DNA of 64,000 bases from an uncultured Bacteroidota bacterium (GTDB taxonomy: Bacteria; Bacteroidota; Bacteroidia; Flavobacteriales; Flavobacteriaceae), in contig CACFJP010000004.1 of NCBI GenBank assembly GCA_902566635.1, positions 26,266-90,265 on the forward strand. The letters are read 5' to 3'. The position numbers were made by a program, and so were the translations under genes. The notes below the pieces were generated by a model that was given only the letters and a program-made list of their open reading frames with translations, was not told the origin of the DNA and searched no databases. Below are positions 11,536 to 20,556 of this stretch, in pieces (the stretch's first letter is position 1; the number at the start of each line of letters is the position of its first letter).

Positions 11536-13188
11536 ATGACTTCAGTATTGGAAACTTTAGACTGGATAGTATTAAGTATCTATTTCCTTGCACTAATTGT
11601 AGTTGCTGTTTGGGTTGTTTTACAAAAAAATAAAAACACAGAAGATTACTTTCTGGCAGGACGAAATGTCGGCTGGTTTGTCATAGGTGCTTCCATTTTT
11701 GCTTCCAACATTGGTTCGGAGCACGTTGTTGGATTGGCTGGTACAGGATTTGAATCAGGTACTCCCATGGCTCACTACGAGTTGCATGCTTGGATCGTAC
11801 TCCTTCTTGGTTGGCTGTTTTTGCCCTTTTATATTAGAAGTGGCGCTTTTACAATGCCAGAGTTTTTGGAAAAACGATTTGATAGTAGATCTAGGTGGTT
11901 TTTATCTGTTTTTTCTCTTCTTGCATACGTACTAACTAAAGTGTCTGTAACCATCTATGCTGGTGGAATCGTTGTTTCTGAATTATTGGGAATTCCGTTT
12001 TGGTATGGGGCAATAGGTGTTGTTGTTTTTACTGGAATATATACAGTAATTGGAGGAATGAAAGCAGTAATTTACACAGAAACCCTTCAGACAATTGTCC
12101 TAATTTTAGGTTCAATCGTTATTACTTACTTGGGTCTTCAAGAAGTTGGTGGATGGAATCAATTGCAAGACACTGTTCGTGCTGTCAGCCCTGATCATTT
12201 CAATATGTGGCGACCAATGTCTGATCCAGATTTTCCTTGGACAGGCTTATTAATAGGGGGAACGATTGTTGGAATTTGGTATTGGTGTACCGACCAATAT
12301 ATTGTGCAAAGAACACTGGCCGCACACAACATCAAAATTGGTCGAAGAGGAGCTATTTTTGGTGCCTACCTAAAACTGTTACCCATCCTTATTTTTTTGA
12401 TACCTGGAATCATTGCATTTGCACTGAGCATTCAAGACCCTGAAGTATTTTCAATTGAGAAGGCCGATCGTGCCTTTCCAATGCTTGTCAAGACGCTGCT
12501 CCCAGTGGGGCTAAAAGGGCTCGTAGCTGGGGGGCTGATGGCAGCACTTATGAGTTCTTTAGCATCAGTTTTTAACTCTTGCTCTACAATTTTCACAATA
12601 GATATTTATAAAAAATTAAAACCTAATAAGTCAGAAAGAGATTTGTTGACTACAGGAAAAATCGCAACAACATTTATCGTTATATTAGGTATAGTTTGGA
12701 TTCCAATCATGGAACGAATTGGAGGAGGTGTAATGTATCAATATTTACAAAACGTACAATCCTATATCGCTCCACCTGTAACTGCTGTTTTCTTACTTGG
12801 TATCATTTGGAAAAGAGTAAATGCGCAAGCTGCGATTTCTACACTTGTTGCAGGTTTGGTGCTTCTTGTATTGAGACTTTCTTCAGAAATATACTATCAG
12901 GCAGATATTTCAGGAGGGGAAGTGCATGACAATCTATTGTATGGCTTTGCAACAATTAATTTTGCTCATATGGCCATATTTATGTTTCTATTTTCTGTAG
13001 CACTGTGTATATCGGTAAGTCTAGCCACTAGTCCTCCAGATTATAAAAGAATTTCTGGATTATCATTTGGTACACTCACCAAAGAGCATAAGCTTGAAAA
13101 CAAAGGGTCCTATGACACAATCGATGTTGTGCTATCAGTTGTTTTGGTTTCAATTGTAATTGGAATATTGGTGTACTTTACTAGCTAG
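11536..13188 (+). CDS. Sodium/solute symporter (SSS/SGLT family), probable xylose transporter
   Basis: 'TEDYFLAGRNVGWFVIGASIFASNIGSEHVVGLAGTGFESG', multiple TM segments; 4 nt after xylA. Confidence 0.9.
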   Translation: MTSVLETLDWIVLSIYFLALIVVAVWVVLQKNKNTEDYFLAGRNVGWFVIGASIFASNIGSEHVVGLAGTGFESGTPMAHYELHAWIVLLLGWLFLPFYIRSGAFTMPEFLEKRFDSRSRWFLSVFSLLAYVLTKVSVTIYAGGIVVSELLGIPFWYGAIGVVVFTGIYTVIGGMKAVIYTETLQTIVLILGSIVITYLGLQEVGGWNQLQDTVRAVSPDHFNMWRPMSDPDFPWTGLLIGGTIVGIWYWCTDQYIVQRTLAAHNIKIGRRGAIFGAYLKLLPILIFLIPGIIAFALSIQDPEVFSIEKADRAFPMLVKTLLPVGLKGLVAGGLMAALMSSLASVFNSCSTIFTIDIYKKLKPNKSERDLLTTGKIATTFIVILGIVWIPIMERIGGGVMYQYLQNVQSYIAPPVTAVFLLGIIWKRVNAQAAISTLVAGLVLLVLRLSSEIYYQADISGGEVHDNLLYGFATINFAHMAIFMFLFSVALCISVSLATSPPDYKRISGLSFGTLTKEHKLENKGSYDTIDVVLSVVLVSIVIGILVYFTS

Positions 13189-13209
13189 TGTATCTCAGCT
13201 TTAGGCCAA

Positions 13210-15543
13210 CTATTGCTTAATAATTTTTAAGCTTTTGGTCATTCCATTTTCAGAAAATATTTGAACAACATAAGTTCCAGGTATCAAGTATGATAAATCG
13301 ATTTTAACACTTTTTAGCTCTGGAACAGGAAAAACTTTTACATCACATTTCCGACCCATAATATCAAAAATTTGGATTTCAGATTCTAAATCCAAATTAA
13401 TCAAATGTAGTACATCTGATACTGGGTTTGGAAATGGTATAATATTATTTGTTAAAATTATTTCATTTGTCAAATCATTAATGCTTAGCGCAGACTCTTT
13501 ATATTCAAATGCTCCAATGTCAACTATATCACCAACAGAGCTGAAATCAACCTCTGGCGATCCTTGAGAAACCAATGAAAAATTGTCTAAATAATAATCA
13601 ACTCCTGTTCCATCAACGACTGGTGGACCCTTGACAAATAAAAAGCTACTATCATTTTGTGAATGAGTATAATCAGCACTTAAAAGAGTCCATTGATTGT
13701 TGCTAATTTCAATTTGATTGGTAATATTATTATATGTAACAGCATCACCCATGGTTTCACGCACAGTTAATTGTGCAGTACCATTTGGCTGTGTATTTCT
13801 AACCCACAGGTATATTGTATAATTTTCATTGATTTCTAAACTAGATAAGTCAAATTTTGCGCTGTGCCAATTTTTAGTTCTCCCAATTACTTTAATGCTT
13901 TTATTTCCGTGTTTACTAGCCTCTTCACTTAACTCAATACCGTTATCAGAGCTATCGTTTGACCATTTAACCCAGCCATCAAAGGAGGTTTCAAAACTTG
14001 AGGAAGATTGAATATTTTCAGGAAGAATTGGTCTTGGATTCCCAAGGATATCAAATTGAGGAGAATATTCCGACATACCTGCATTTATTGCTGGAGATGT
14101 TGGTTGCAAAGAGAAGTCAACACTATCCATGTATGTTTCCCAATCTGACATTACGCTGGCATCATCAGAAAGCTCAGTTGGTTCTACGAATGCAGGGGAT
14201 ATATTTATCAAATTCGAGGGATTGTTTTCTCCCCAACTTATAGATCCTGTGACAAAAATATTGTTATTTACAAATGGGTTTTCCTCAAAATTGAACACCT
14301 CAAGTGCTGAATAATTATCAAATCTTGTTTCAACAATATTATTAACAATTGTAACTTTTTTGACGTAATTGGCTTTAATTCCTGCAACTTTTTGGCCACC
14401 ATGCCTGGGGTTCCCTTCAACTTTTACTGAGATATCTTGCACTAAGTCATGTGCACCGTTAAAATAAATAGTATTGTTTCTAATTATAGCGGAACTTGCA
14501 TTTGATCTGTCAAAATTAATTCCATTTTTGCCGTTGTTGACACAAAGATTATTTTCAAATAAAAAAGTACCATTGTAGTTGGGATCACTTCTAGTTACAT
14601 ATAGACCTTGACCATCTAAAATCGTAGAATAACCTGCATTTCCATAGTTACCATTGGGTGGCTGAGCGTTATCTGGGAATGAACTCATGTAAAAGGGAAT
14701 GCGATTCCAATTGTTATACACTGTGTTTCCTCTAATAATCATTTTAATATCATCTGTATTTTCCTCCTCAGAAATTGCAATAGTTTCTGCAAAAACAATT
14801 GCACTAGATGCTGAGGATGTCCACCAAGTGGTGTTGTAAACAGTATTATTTTCAATCGTGATGTGGTCACTATCGTTAAACCTAATACCTGATCCAGGCG
14901 TGTCATGCACAATATTGTCACGGACAATGATATGATGGTGGTCGTCGTAACCACCCCAAATTCCTTTTCCAGAAAAATAGGAGTAGTTGTTATTGTTTTG
15001 GTTTATAGATTCTTTTAAAGTAATCCTATTTCTGCGATTCATAATCGCTTGATCGTATGTAATCGACTGTGATGGGCCCTCAACCTCAAAACCTTCTACA
15101 ATAACATAATTTGCATTTGGACCAAGCTTAATACCACCTTGTCCATCAAAAATAATTTTGGGTCTATGATTTGGATAATTCTTTAAAGTAATGAAACCAT
15201 CAGTTTCGTTGCCCGATTTATTAATTGTGACAACATGTGGGTTATTGAGGTTTTCTCCATTACTGTAAACATAATAGTTGTTCGCTGAATCTTGTTGCGA
15301 AGAATCCTCATAAAATGAAACAATTGGTGTACTTGCATTTTCGTTTCTATAAATACCATTCATGACATATACTGTCCCACCTGCAATTACATCTTGAATT
15401 CCTCTGTTAATGGTTTTGTAAGGAGATTGTTCACTTCCGTTATTTGAATCATTTCCAGTGTTTACACTCACATAAATTTCTTGCTGAGCAAATGCAAAAG
15501 CAGAAATAAACAGAAAAAAACTAATTTTATTTATGATTACCAT
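13210..15543 (-). CDS. Right-handed parallel beta-helix protein with inserted CBM4/CBM22-like module and T9SS C-terminal domain
   Basis: Signal peptide, 'IYVSVNTGNDSNNGSEQSPYKTINRGIQDV', repeated 'IIVRDNIVHDT/ITIENNTVYNT/MIIRGNTVYNN' rungs, 'SIKVIGRTKNWHSAKFDLSSLEINENYTIYLWVRNT' CBM-like region, terminal 'VDIGAFEY', T9SS tail 'PFPNPVSDVLHL...GTYVVQIFSENGMTKSLKIIKQ'. Confidence 0.85.
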   Translation of the reverse strand: MVIINKISFFLFISAFAFAQQEIYVSVNTGNDSNNGSEQSPYKTINRGIQDVIAGGTVYVMNGIYRNENASTPIVSFYEDSSQQDSANNYYVYSNGENLNNPHVVTINKSGNETDGFITLKNYPNHRPKIIFDGQGGIKLGPNANYVIVEGFEVEGPSQSITYDQAIMNRRNRITLKESINQNNNNYSYFSGKGIWGGYDDHHHIIVRDNIVHDTPGSGIRFNDSDHITIENNTVYNTTWWTSSASSAIVFAETIAISEEENTDDIKMIIRGNTVYNNWNRIPFYMSSFPDNAQPPNGNYGNAGYSTILDGQGLYVTRSDPNYNGTFLFENNLCVNNGKNGINFDRSNASSAIIRNNTIYFNGAHDLVQDISVKVEGNPRHGGQKVAGIKANYVKKVTIVNNIVETRFDNYSALEVFNFEENPFVNNNIFVTGSISWGENNPSNLINISPAFVEPTELSDDASVMSDWETYMDSVDFSLQPTSPAINAGMSEYSPQFDILGNPRPILPENIQSSSSFETSFDGWVKWSNDSSDNGIELSEEASKHGNKSIKVIGRTKNWHSAKFDLSSLEINENYTIYLWVRNTQPNGTAQLTVRETMGDAVTYNNITNQIEISNNQWTLLSADYTHSQNDSSFLFVKGPPVVDGTGVDYYLDNFSLVSQGSPEVDFSSVGDIVDIGAFEYKESALSINDLTNEIILTNNIIPFPNPVSDVLHLINLDLESEIQIFDIMGRKCDVKVFPVPELKSVKIDLSYLIPGTYVVQIFSENGMTKSLKIIKQ

Positions 15544-15614
15544 ATTTTAAGGGTTTAAAAATTTAAACTTTACAGTAGTGTAACAAATCGTTTAAAGTAA
15601 TAAATATATAAAAT

Positions 15615-15628
15615 TATCGAAATCGATA
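15615..15628. promoter_or_regulatory. Short palindrome in the divergent beta-helix/susC intergenic region
   Basis: TATCGA-AA-TCGATA perfect dyad in an otherwise AT-homopolymer-rich spacer. Confidence 0.3.
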
Positions 15629-15774
15629 TTTTGCTAATAATTTCAAAATTTGTTTTTTTTTGATGCCTTTCTTATTTTTATGATAATTCTGAAATATAAT
15701 TTATATTAAATAAGCAATTTGTATTATTTTTTTTTTAGTAATACGCTTAGATTTATGTTATTAAAAACTAACCA

Positions 15775-18700
15775 ATGAAACACCTAACAAATCTCTTTCT
15801 GCTTTTGCCTATTATTTTATTTTCACAACAATTAGTTGTTGAAGGAATTGTTCTTGATGATCTTGGCGATCCGCTTCCTGGAGCAACTATACAAATCCAA
15901 GGAGTTGACCAGGTGGGTGCTATCACAAATTTTGATGGAGAGTTTTCTGTTATTTTAGATTCTCCAGACCAATCCATTGTCGTTTCTTACATTGGATTTA
16001 TTTCTGAAACTGTAAGTGTAAATGGTCAGAATAATCTAACCATTAAATTATCTCAAGACATCTCTGAACTAGATGAAGTTGTTGTTGTTGGGTATGGGAC
16101 AGTATTGAAAAAAGATCTTACTGGATCTGTCGCATCTGTCGAAGTTTCTGATGAAATAGCTAGACAAACCCAAACTGTTGATCAACTTTTACAGGGAAGA
16201 GCAGCAGGAATTTATGTTACCCAAAATGCAGCGAATCCTGGATCTGGAATTAGTGTTAGGATTAGAGGGACCAGTAGCTTGCGTGGTAACAATGAGCCTT
16301 TATATGTAGTTGATGGTATAATTGTTTCATCTGCAAGTGAGGATGTTGTAGCAACTGGAGGTGGTAATACTGGTCAGGAACAACAGAACGGATTAAATGG
16401 AATAAATCCTCGCGATATTGAAGATATTCAGATATTAAAGGATGCCTCAGCAACCGCAATTTATGGTTCAAGGGGTGCAAATGGAGTAGTCTTAATTACA
16501 ACCAAAAAAGGAACCCCAAATCAAGTAAAGACAAATATTTATCTGAATACTTCGATGAAGAGTATTACAAAAAAATATGATGTCCTTGATGCAATTGATT
16601 ACGCACGATACAGAAATGAATCAAATTTGAGAACAACAGATAACCAATACCCGGCTTTTCATATTGCCGATGACCAGATTTATCAAATCACTAATGTTGA
16701 TGGCGTTGTTAGTATTTCTGACACTCCTGTTAGCACGGTCAACTGGCAAGATGAATTATTAAATCCATCACCAAGTATTAGTGCAGGAATTTCAGTTTCA
16801 GGTGGAAGTGACAGTGGTAATTATTATCTATCAGGTGGAATAAATGATAACAAAGGACTTGTAGAAAACTCAAGTTTTAGGAGCGGTGATATTAGACTTA
16901 ACGTTGACCAAATTCTGAGTCCTAAAATTAAAATAAATGCCCGACTTAGTGGATTTTTTAGTGAAACAGATTTCGCTGAAGGGGGTGATTTAATAGGTAG
17001 TTCCAACCAAAGCTTTATTAGAAATTTACTTTCATTTCGACCAATACTCCCTGATGGTATAGATGATGCAGAAAATACTGATGATCTTGGAATTTCTAGT
17101 CCTTATTCTTTTATTGATGACTTTGAGGATATCTCTAAAGAAAACAGGTTTTTTGGTTCAATTTCTACCACATTTGATTTTGATATTAAAGGTTTAAGTT
17201 ACCAAATTCGTGCTGGTGGGAATATGCGTTCAAAAGAAAGAAGACGTTTTTATGGTTTAACTACATATGTAGGTAGAAATGCAAACGGAATGCTCCAATT
17301 ATCAAAATTAGAAACAACATCTTTTCAATTTACAAACACACTTAGGTATAACAGGGCATTTCGCGGAAACAACAGAATCAATGCAGTATTAGGGCTGACT
17401 TACGATCAGCGAAATACTCAAAACATGACTTATGTTGTACAAGATTTTGTTACACTTGAAAAAACTACTGAGCAACCTTTCCTGGGACAGGTGATAACAA
17501 GTCCACTCGCTAACATAGATTCTGAGGTTAAATTATTTTCCGCACTTGGCCGTATTAATTATGTATTTAACAACAAATATATTCTTACCGCAAGTTTCAG
17601 AAGAGATGGTGTTTCCAAATTTTTAGAGGAATCAAGATATGGTTTTTTTCCATCTGGGGCATTCGCTTGGAACATGCATCGTGAGGACTTTCTAAAAAAT
17701 ATTCCATCAATTGATGAACTTAAAGTTCGTGTTGGGTGGGGTCAAATTGGTAATCATGGAATCGGAGCTTATGGTACCTTATCAAACTACGGAATCAATT
17801 CTTCTGTATTATACGGTACATCTACCAATGGAACTAGTGTACCCTTAATACTTAACAATATTTCAAATCCATCACTAACATGGGAAACCACAGAACAGAT
17901 GAATTTTGGTGTTGATTTTTCTCTATCAGATAATTTAATTTCGGGAACCATTGATGTTTACAGTAAGCTTACAAAAGATTTATTAATAAACTCAAATATT
18001 TCACCTTCAACAGGTTTTAGTAATGTTTTATTGAACAGAGGTGAATTATCGAATAAAGGGTTAGAAATTGCACTTCAAATTAGCCCTGAAGAATCAGAAA
18101 ATATTAATTTTAGTTTTGGTGGAAATATTGCATTTAATAAAACCAGGATACAAGGTTTATCTTCTCAATCACTTTCATCAGTTTATTTGAACGATTCATA
18201 TACTGAACAAAAAAGATTTTATCTTGGAAATGCTGTTAGTAGGGGAAATTATTTTAAATACCCTGCTAATATTTTTATTGAGGGAGAAGAAACTTCACTC
18301 TTTTATGGTTATAAGACTTATGGAATATACCAACCTGGAGATGAATTTGTAGCAGGTGCGCAAGCTGGTGATGTTAGAATAATTGACCTTAACCAAGATG
18401 GTATTATTGACGAAACTGATAGAACGATAATTGGAAATCCCAATCCAGATTTTACATTTGGTATGAATTTCTCAATAAATTATAAGTCTTTTTCTCTATC
18501 TGCTCTGGTTAATGGAGTTTATGGAAATGATATAATCAATGGGAATGCTCTTCAAATGGGTAATGCCGAGGGGCTCTATAGAAATATCACACCTGAAGCA
18601 TATCATAACGCATGGCGACCCGAAAAAGTGGGACAAACAACATCAACTGCAATTACCCATCCAAGAATTGGTTACAAAGTTATTGAAGGACCAGAATTTA

Positions 18701-18969
18701 AAGCAATTTCTGATAGGTTTGTGGAAGACGGCAGTTACTTGCGCTTAAAAAATATCACTTTAGGTTATGAGTTCCAATTACCAAAAAACAGCCCTCTAAA
18801 AAGTGCTAACATCTACATAACCGGGCAAAATTTGTTGACTCTCACTAAATATACTGGTTTTGATCCAGAAATCACAAGCTTTATGTGGAATGGCTTAATT
18901 AATGGAGTTGATTGGAACGGACCTCCAAACGCTAAATCTGTCTTAATTGGGTTAAACTTAAATTATTAA
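15775..18969 (+). CDS. SusC/RagA-family TonB-linked outer membrane protein
   Basis: Carboxypeptidase-like N-terminal domain, 'LDEVVVVGYGTVLKKDLTGSV', plug 'VRIRGTSSLRGNNEPLYVVDGI', 'DIQILKDASATAIYGSRGANGVVLITTKKG'. Confidence 0.97.
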   Translation: MKHLTNLFLLLPIILFSQQLVVEGIVLDDLGDPLPGATIQIQGVDQVGAITNFDGEFSVILDSPDQSIVVSYIGFISETVSVNGQNNLTIKLSQDISELDEVVVVGYGTVLKKDLTGSVASVEVSDEIARQTQTVDQLLQGRAAGIYVTQNAANPGSGISVRIRGTSSLRGNNEPLYVVDGIIVSSASEDVVATGGGNTGQEQQNGLNGINPRDIEDIQILKDASATAIYGSRGANGVVLITTKKGTPNQVKTNIYLNTSMKSITKKYDVLDAIDYARYRNESNLRTTDNQYPAFHIADDQIYQITNVDGVVSISDTPVSTVNWQDELLNPSPSISAGISVSGGSDSGNYYLSGGINDNKGLVENSSFRSGDIRLNVDQILSPKIKINARLSGFFSETDFAEGGDLIGSSNQSFIRNLLSFRPILPDGIDDAENTDDLGISSPYSFIDDFEDISKENRFFGSISTTFDFDIKGLSYQIRAGGNMRSKERRRFYGLTTYVGRNANGMLQLSKLETTSFQFTNTLRYNRAFRGNNRINAVLGLTYDQRNTQNMTYVVQDFVTLEKTTEQPFLGQVITSPLANIDSEVKLFSALGRINYVFNNKYILTASFRRDGVSKFLEESRYGFFPSGAFAWNMHREDFLKNIPSIDELKVRVGWGQIGNHGIGAYGTLSNYGINSSVLYGTSTNGTSVPLILNNISNPSLTWETTEQMNFGVDFSLSDNLISGTIDVYSKLTKDLLINSNISPSTGFSNVLLNRGELSNKGLEIALQISPEESENINFSFGGNIAFNKTRIQGLSSQSLSSVYLNDSYTEQKRFYLGNAVSRGNYFKYPANIFIEGEETSLFYGYKTYGIYQPGDEFVAGAQAGDVRIIDLNQDGIIDETDRTIIGNPNPDFTFGMNFSINYKSFSLSALVNGVYGNDIINGNALQMGNAEGLYRNITPEAYHNAWRPEKVGQTTSTAITHPRIGYKVIEGPEFKAISDRFVEDGSYLRLKNITLGYEFQLPKNSPLKSANIYITGQNLLTLTKYTGFDPEITSFMWNGLINGVDWNGPPNAKSVLIGLNLNY

Positions 18970-18972
18970 ATC

Positions 18973-20553
18973 ATGCTTAAAAATTCTTCATTATTAACGG
19001 AAAAATTTCAAACGTATTGTTCATACATAATTGGCTTTGTTTCAATTTTAATCTTTTTTATTTCTTGCGATTTGAATGAAGATCCCCCTTTTTTGGACAA
19101 CACTCTATATAGCGATCCTCAAAGTGCTGAGGCAGCAAGAGATGGGATTTATGCAGGATTCACACACTACAATGCCATGGAGCAAAGAATGTTTGTTGAA
19201 AATGGTTATTCAGGTTTATTTACCACTCGAAGAGGAGGAAACAAACTCAGTTCAGTATGGATGAATGGAGTCATGAAGCTAAAGCCCAATGAAAATGTCG
19301 ATAACCAAAATACATGGATAGGTTTGTATCGAATAATTGCCCGAGCCAATGCTGCTATTGATAACTCCACAACTGATCCTGAATCAAGTGATATAAATCA
19401 ATTAAGAATTAATGATGTTATTGGGCATGCTTATTTTAGTAGATCCTTTGCTTATTTTTCACTAACAAGATTATGGGGTGATATTCCAGTGTGGACAAAA
19501 TTACCTGAAGCAGATAATACTAACATGGCCAAAACCTCATCCAAAGAAGTCTATAAACTCATAATTGAAGACGCAATACGAGCTAAATCACTTTTGAATG
19601 GATCTGCAGGCGTTGGTTTTCCAAAAGCACATGCTGCTCAAATGCTCTTAGCAAAGGTTTATATGCTTCTAGCTACAAACCCTGAACTTAGTGATGATGG
19701 TTTATCGGAAACTGATTATTGGAATTTGGCATATAATGAATCAAAAGATATATACATGTCTGGTGAATACTCGCTTGTTTCTGATTATTCATCTTTATTT
19801 GACGGAACTAATGAAAACTCTACAGAATCAATTTTTGAACTTCAGATTAGTCAAGATGCAGGTAATTCACAAATGGGTCGAAACTACACACCTTGGAGGT
19901 ATAAATCAGGGCAGGCTTTTGGCTGGTTTTTTGTATCTGCAAGTGTTTACGATTATCATGTTTCACATTATCCAACTGACCCACGTTTGAATGCTACTTT
20001 TATTTCTGATTACACCCAAAGATGCGGAGGCTGTAGTGATGAGGGCAATCCTCATCGTACATATCCAACCAATTCATCAAGAGGAAGTTTTGGAAATGCA
20101 CATCCATATTTATTTAAACATGCTGAAAAAGACAGATCTCACACAAATCAATTTAATAGCCAAAATTTAATTATCTACAGGTATGCTGATTTACTTTTAA
20201 TGCTTGCTGAAATTTCAAATGAGCTTGAAAATGGTGAGCAATTGGGCTATGTTACTGAAGTTTTAGAACGTTCTGGGCAAGCTCCTCATGCGGGATATCT
20301 TGTTGACAAAAACAGTTTTAGAGATGCTATTATGGATGAGTATCGTTTTGAGCTACTTGGTGAGGGCCATGACTCTTACAACAACAGAAGAAGAGGATTT
20401 TCCTATTTTCTTGAAAATACAATAAATCGACACAATAATAATCCAAATTTTAAATCTTCAGTAGATGTACTTTTGAATGATGTTGAGTCTGAGGTTATGT
20501 TACTTGACATTCCTCTGCTTGAAATAAATAACAACGAACTATTAAATGATTAA
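18973..20553 (+). CDS. SusD/RagB-family nutrient-binding outer membrane lipoprotein
   Basis: Lipobox 'FFISCDLNEDPP'; 'IGHAYFSRSFAYFSLTRLWGDIPVWTK', 'ADLLLMLAEISNEL'; 4 nt after susC. Confidence 0.95.
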   Translation: MLKNSSLLTEKFQTYCSYIIGFVSILIFFISCDLNEDPPFLDNTLYSDPQSAEAARDGIYAGFTHYNAMEQRMFVENGYSGLFTTRRGGNKLSSVWMNGVMKLKPNENVDNQNTWIGLYRIIARANAAIDNSTTDPESSDINQLRINDVIGHAYFSRSFAYFSLTRLWGDIPVWTKLPEADNTNMAKTSSKEVYKLIIEDAIRAKSLLNGSAGVGFPKAHAAQMLLAKVYMLLATNPELSDDGLSETDYWNLAYNESKDIYMSGEYSLVSDYSSLFDGTNENSTESIFELQISQDAGNSQMGRNYTPWRYKSGQAFGWFFVSASVYDYHVSHYPTDPRLNATFISDYTQRCGGCSDEGNPHRTYPTNSSRGSFGNAHPYLFKHAEKDRSHTNQFNSQNLIIYRYADLLLMLAEISNELENGEQLGYVTEVLERSGQAPHAGYLVDKNSFRDAIMDEYRFELLGEGHDSYNNRRRGFSYFLENTINRHNNNPNFKSSVDVLLNDVESEVMLLDIPLLEINNNELLND

Positions 20554-20556
20554 ATC

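Noticed and set aside
15640-15740. T-rich tracts upstream of susC considered as terminator or phase-variable homopolymers
   Set aside because: No stem precedes the T runs and the general AT content makes such runs unremarkable; a canonical Bacteroidetes TAnnTTTG promoter could not be assigned either.
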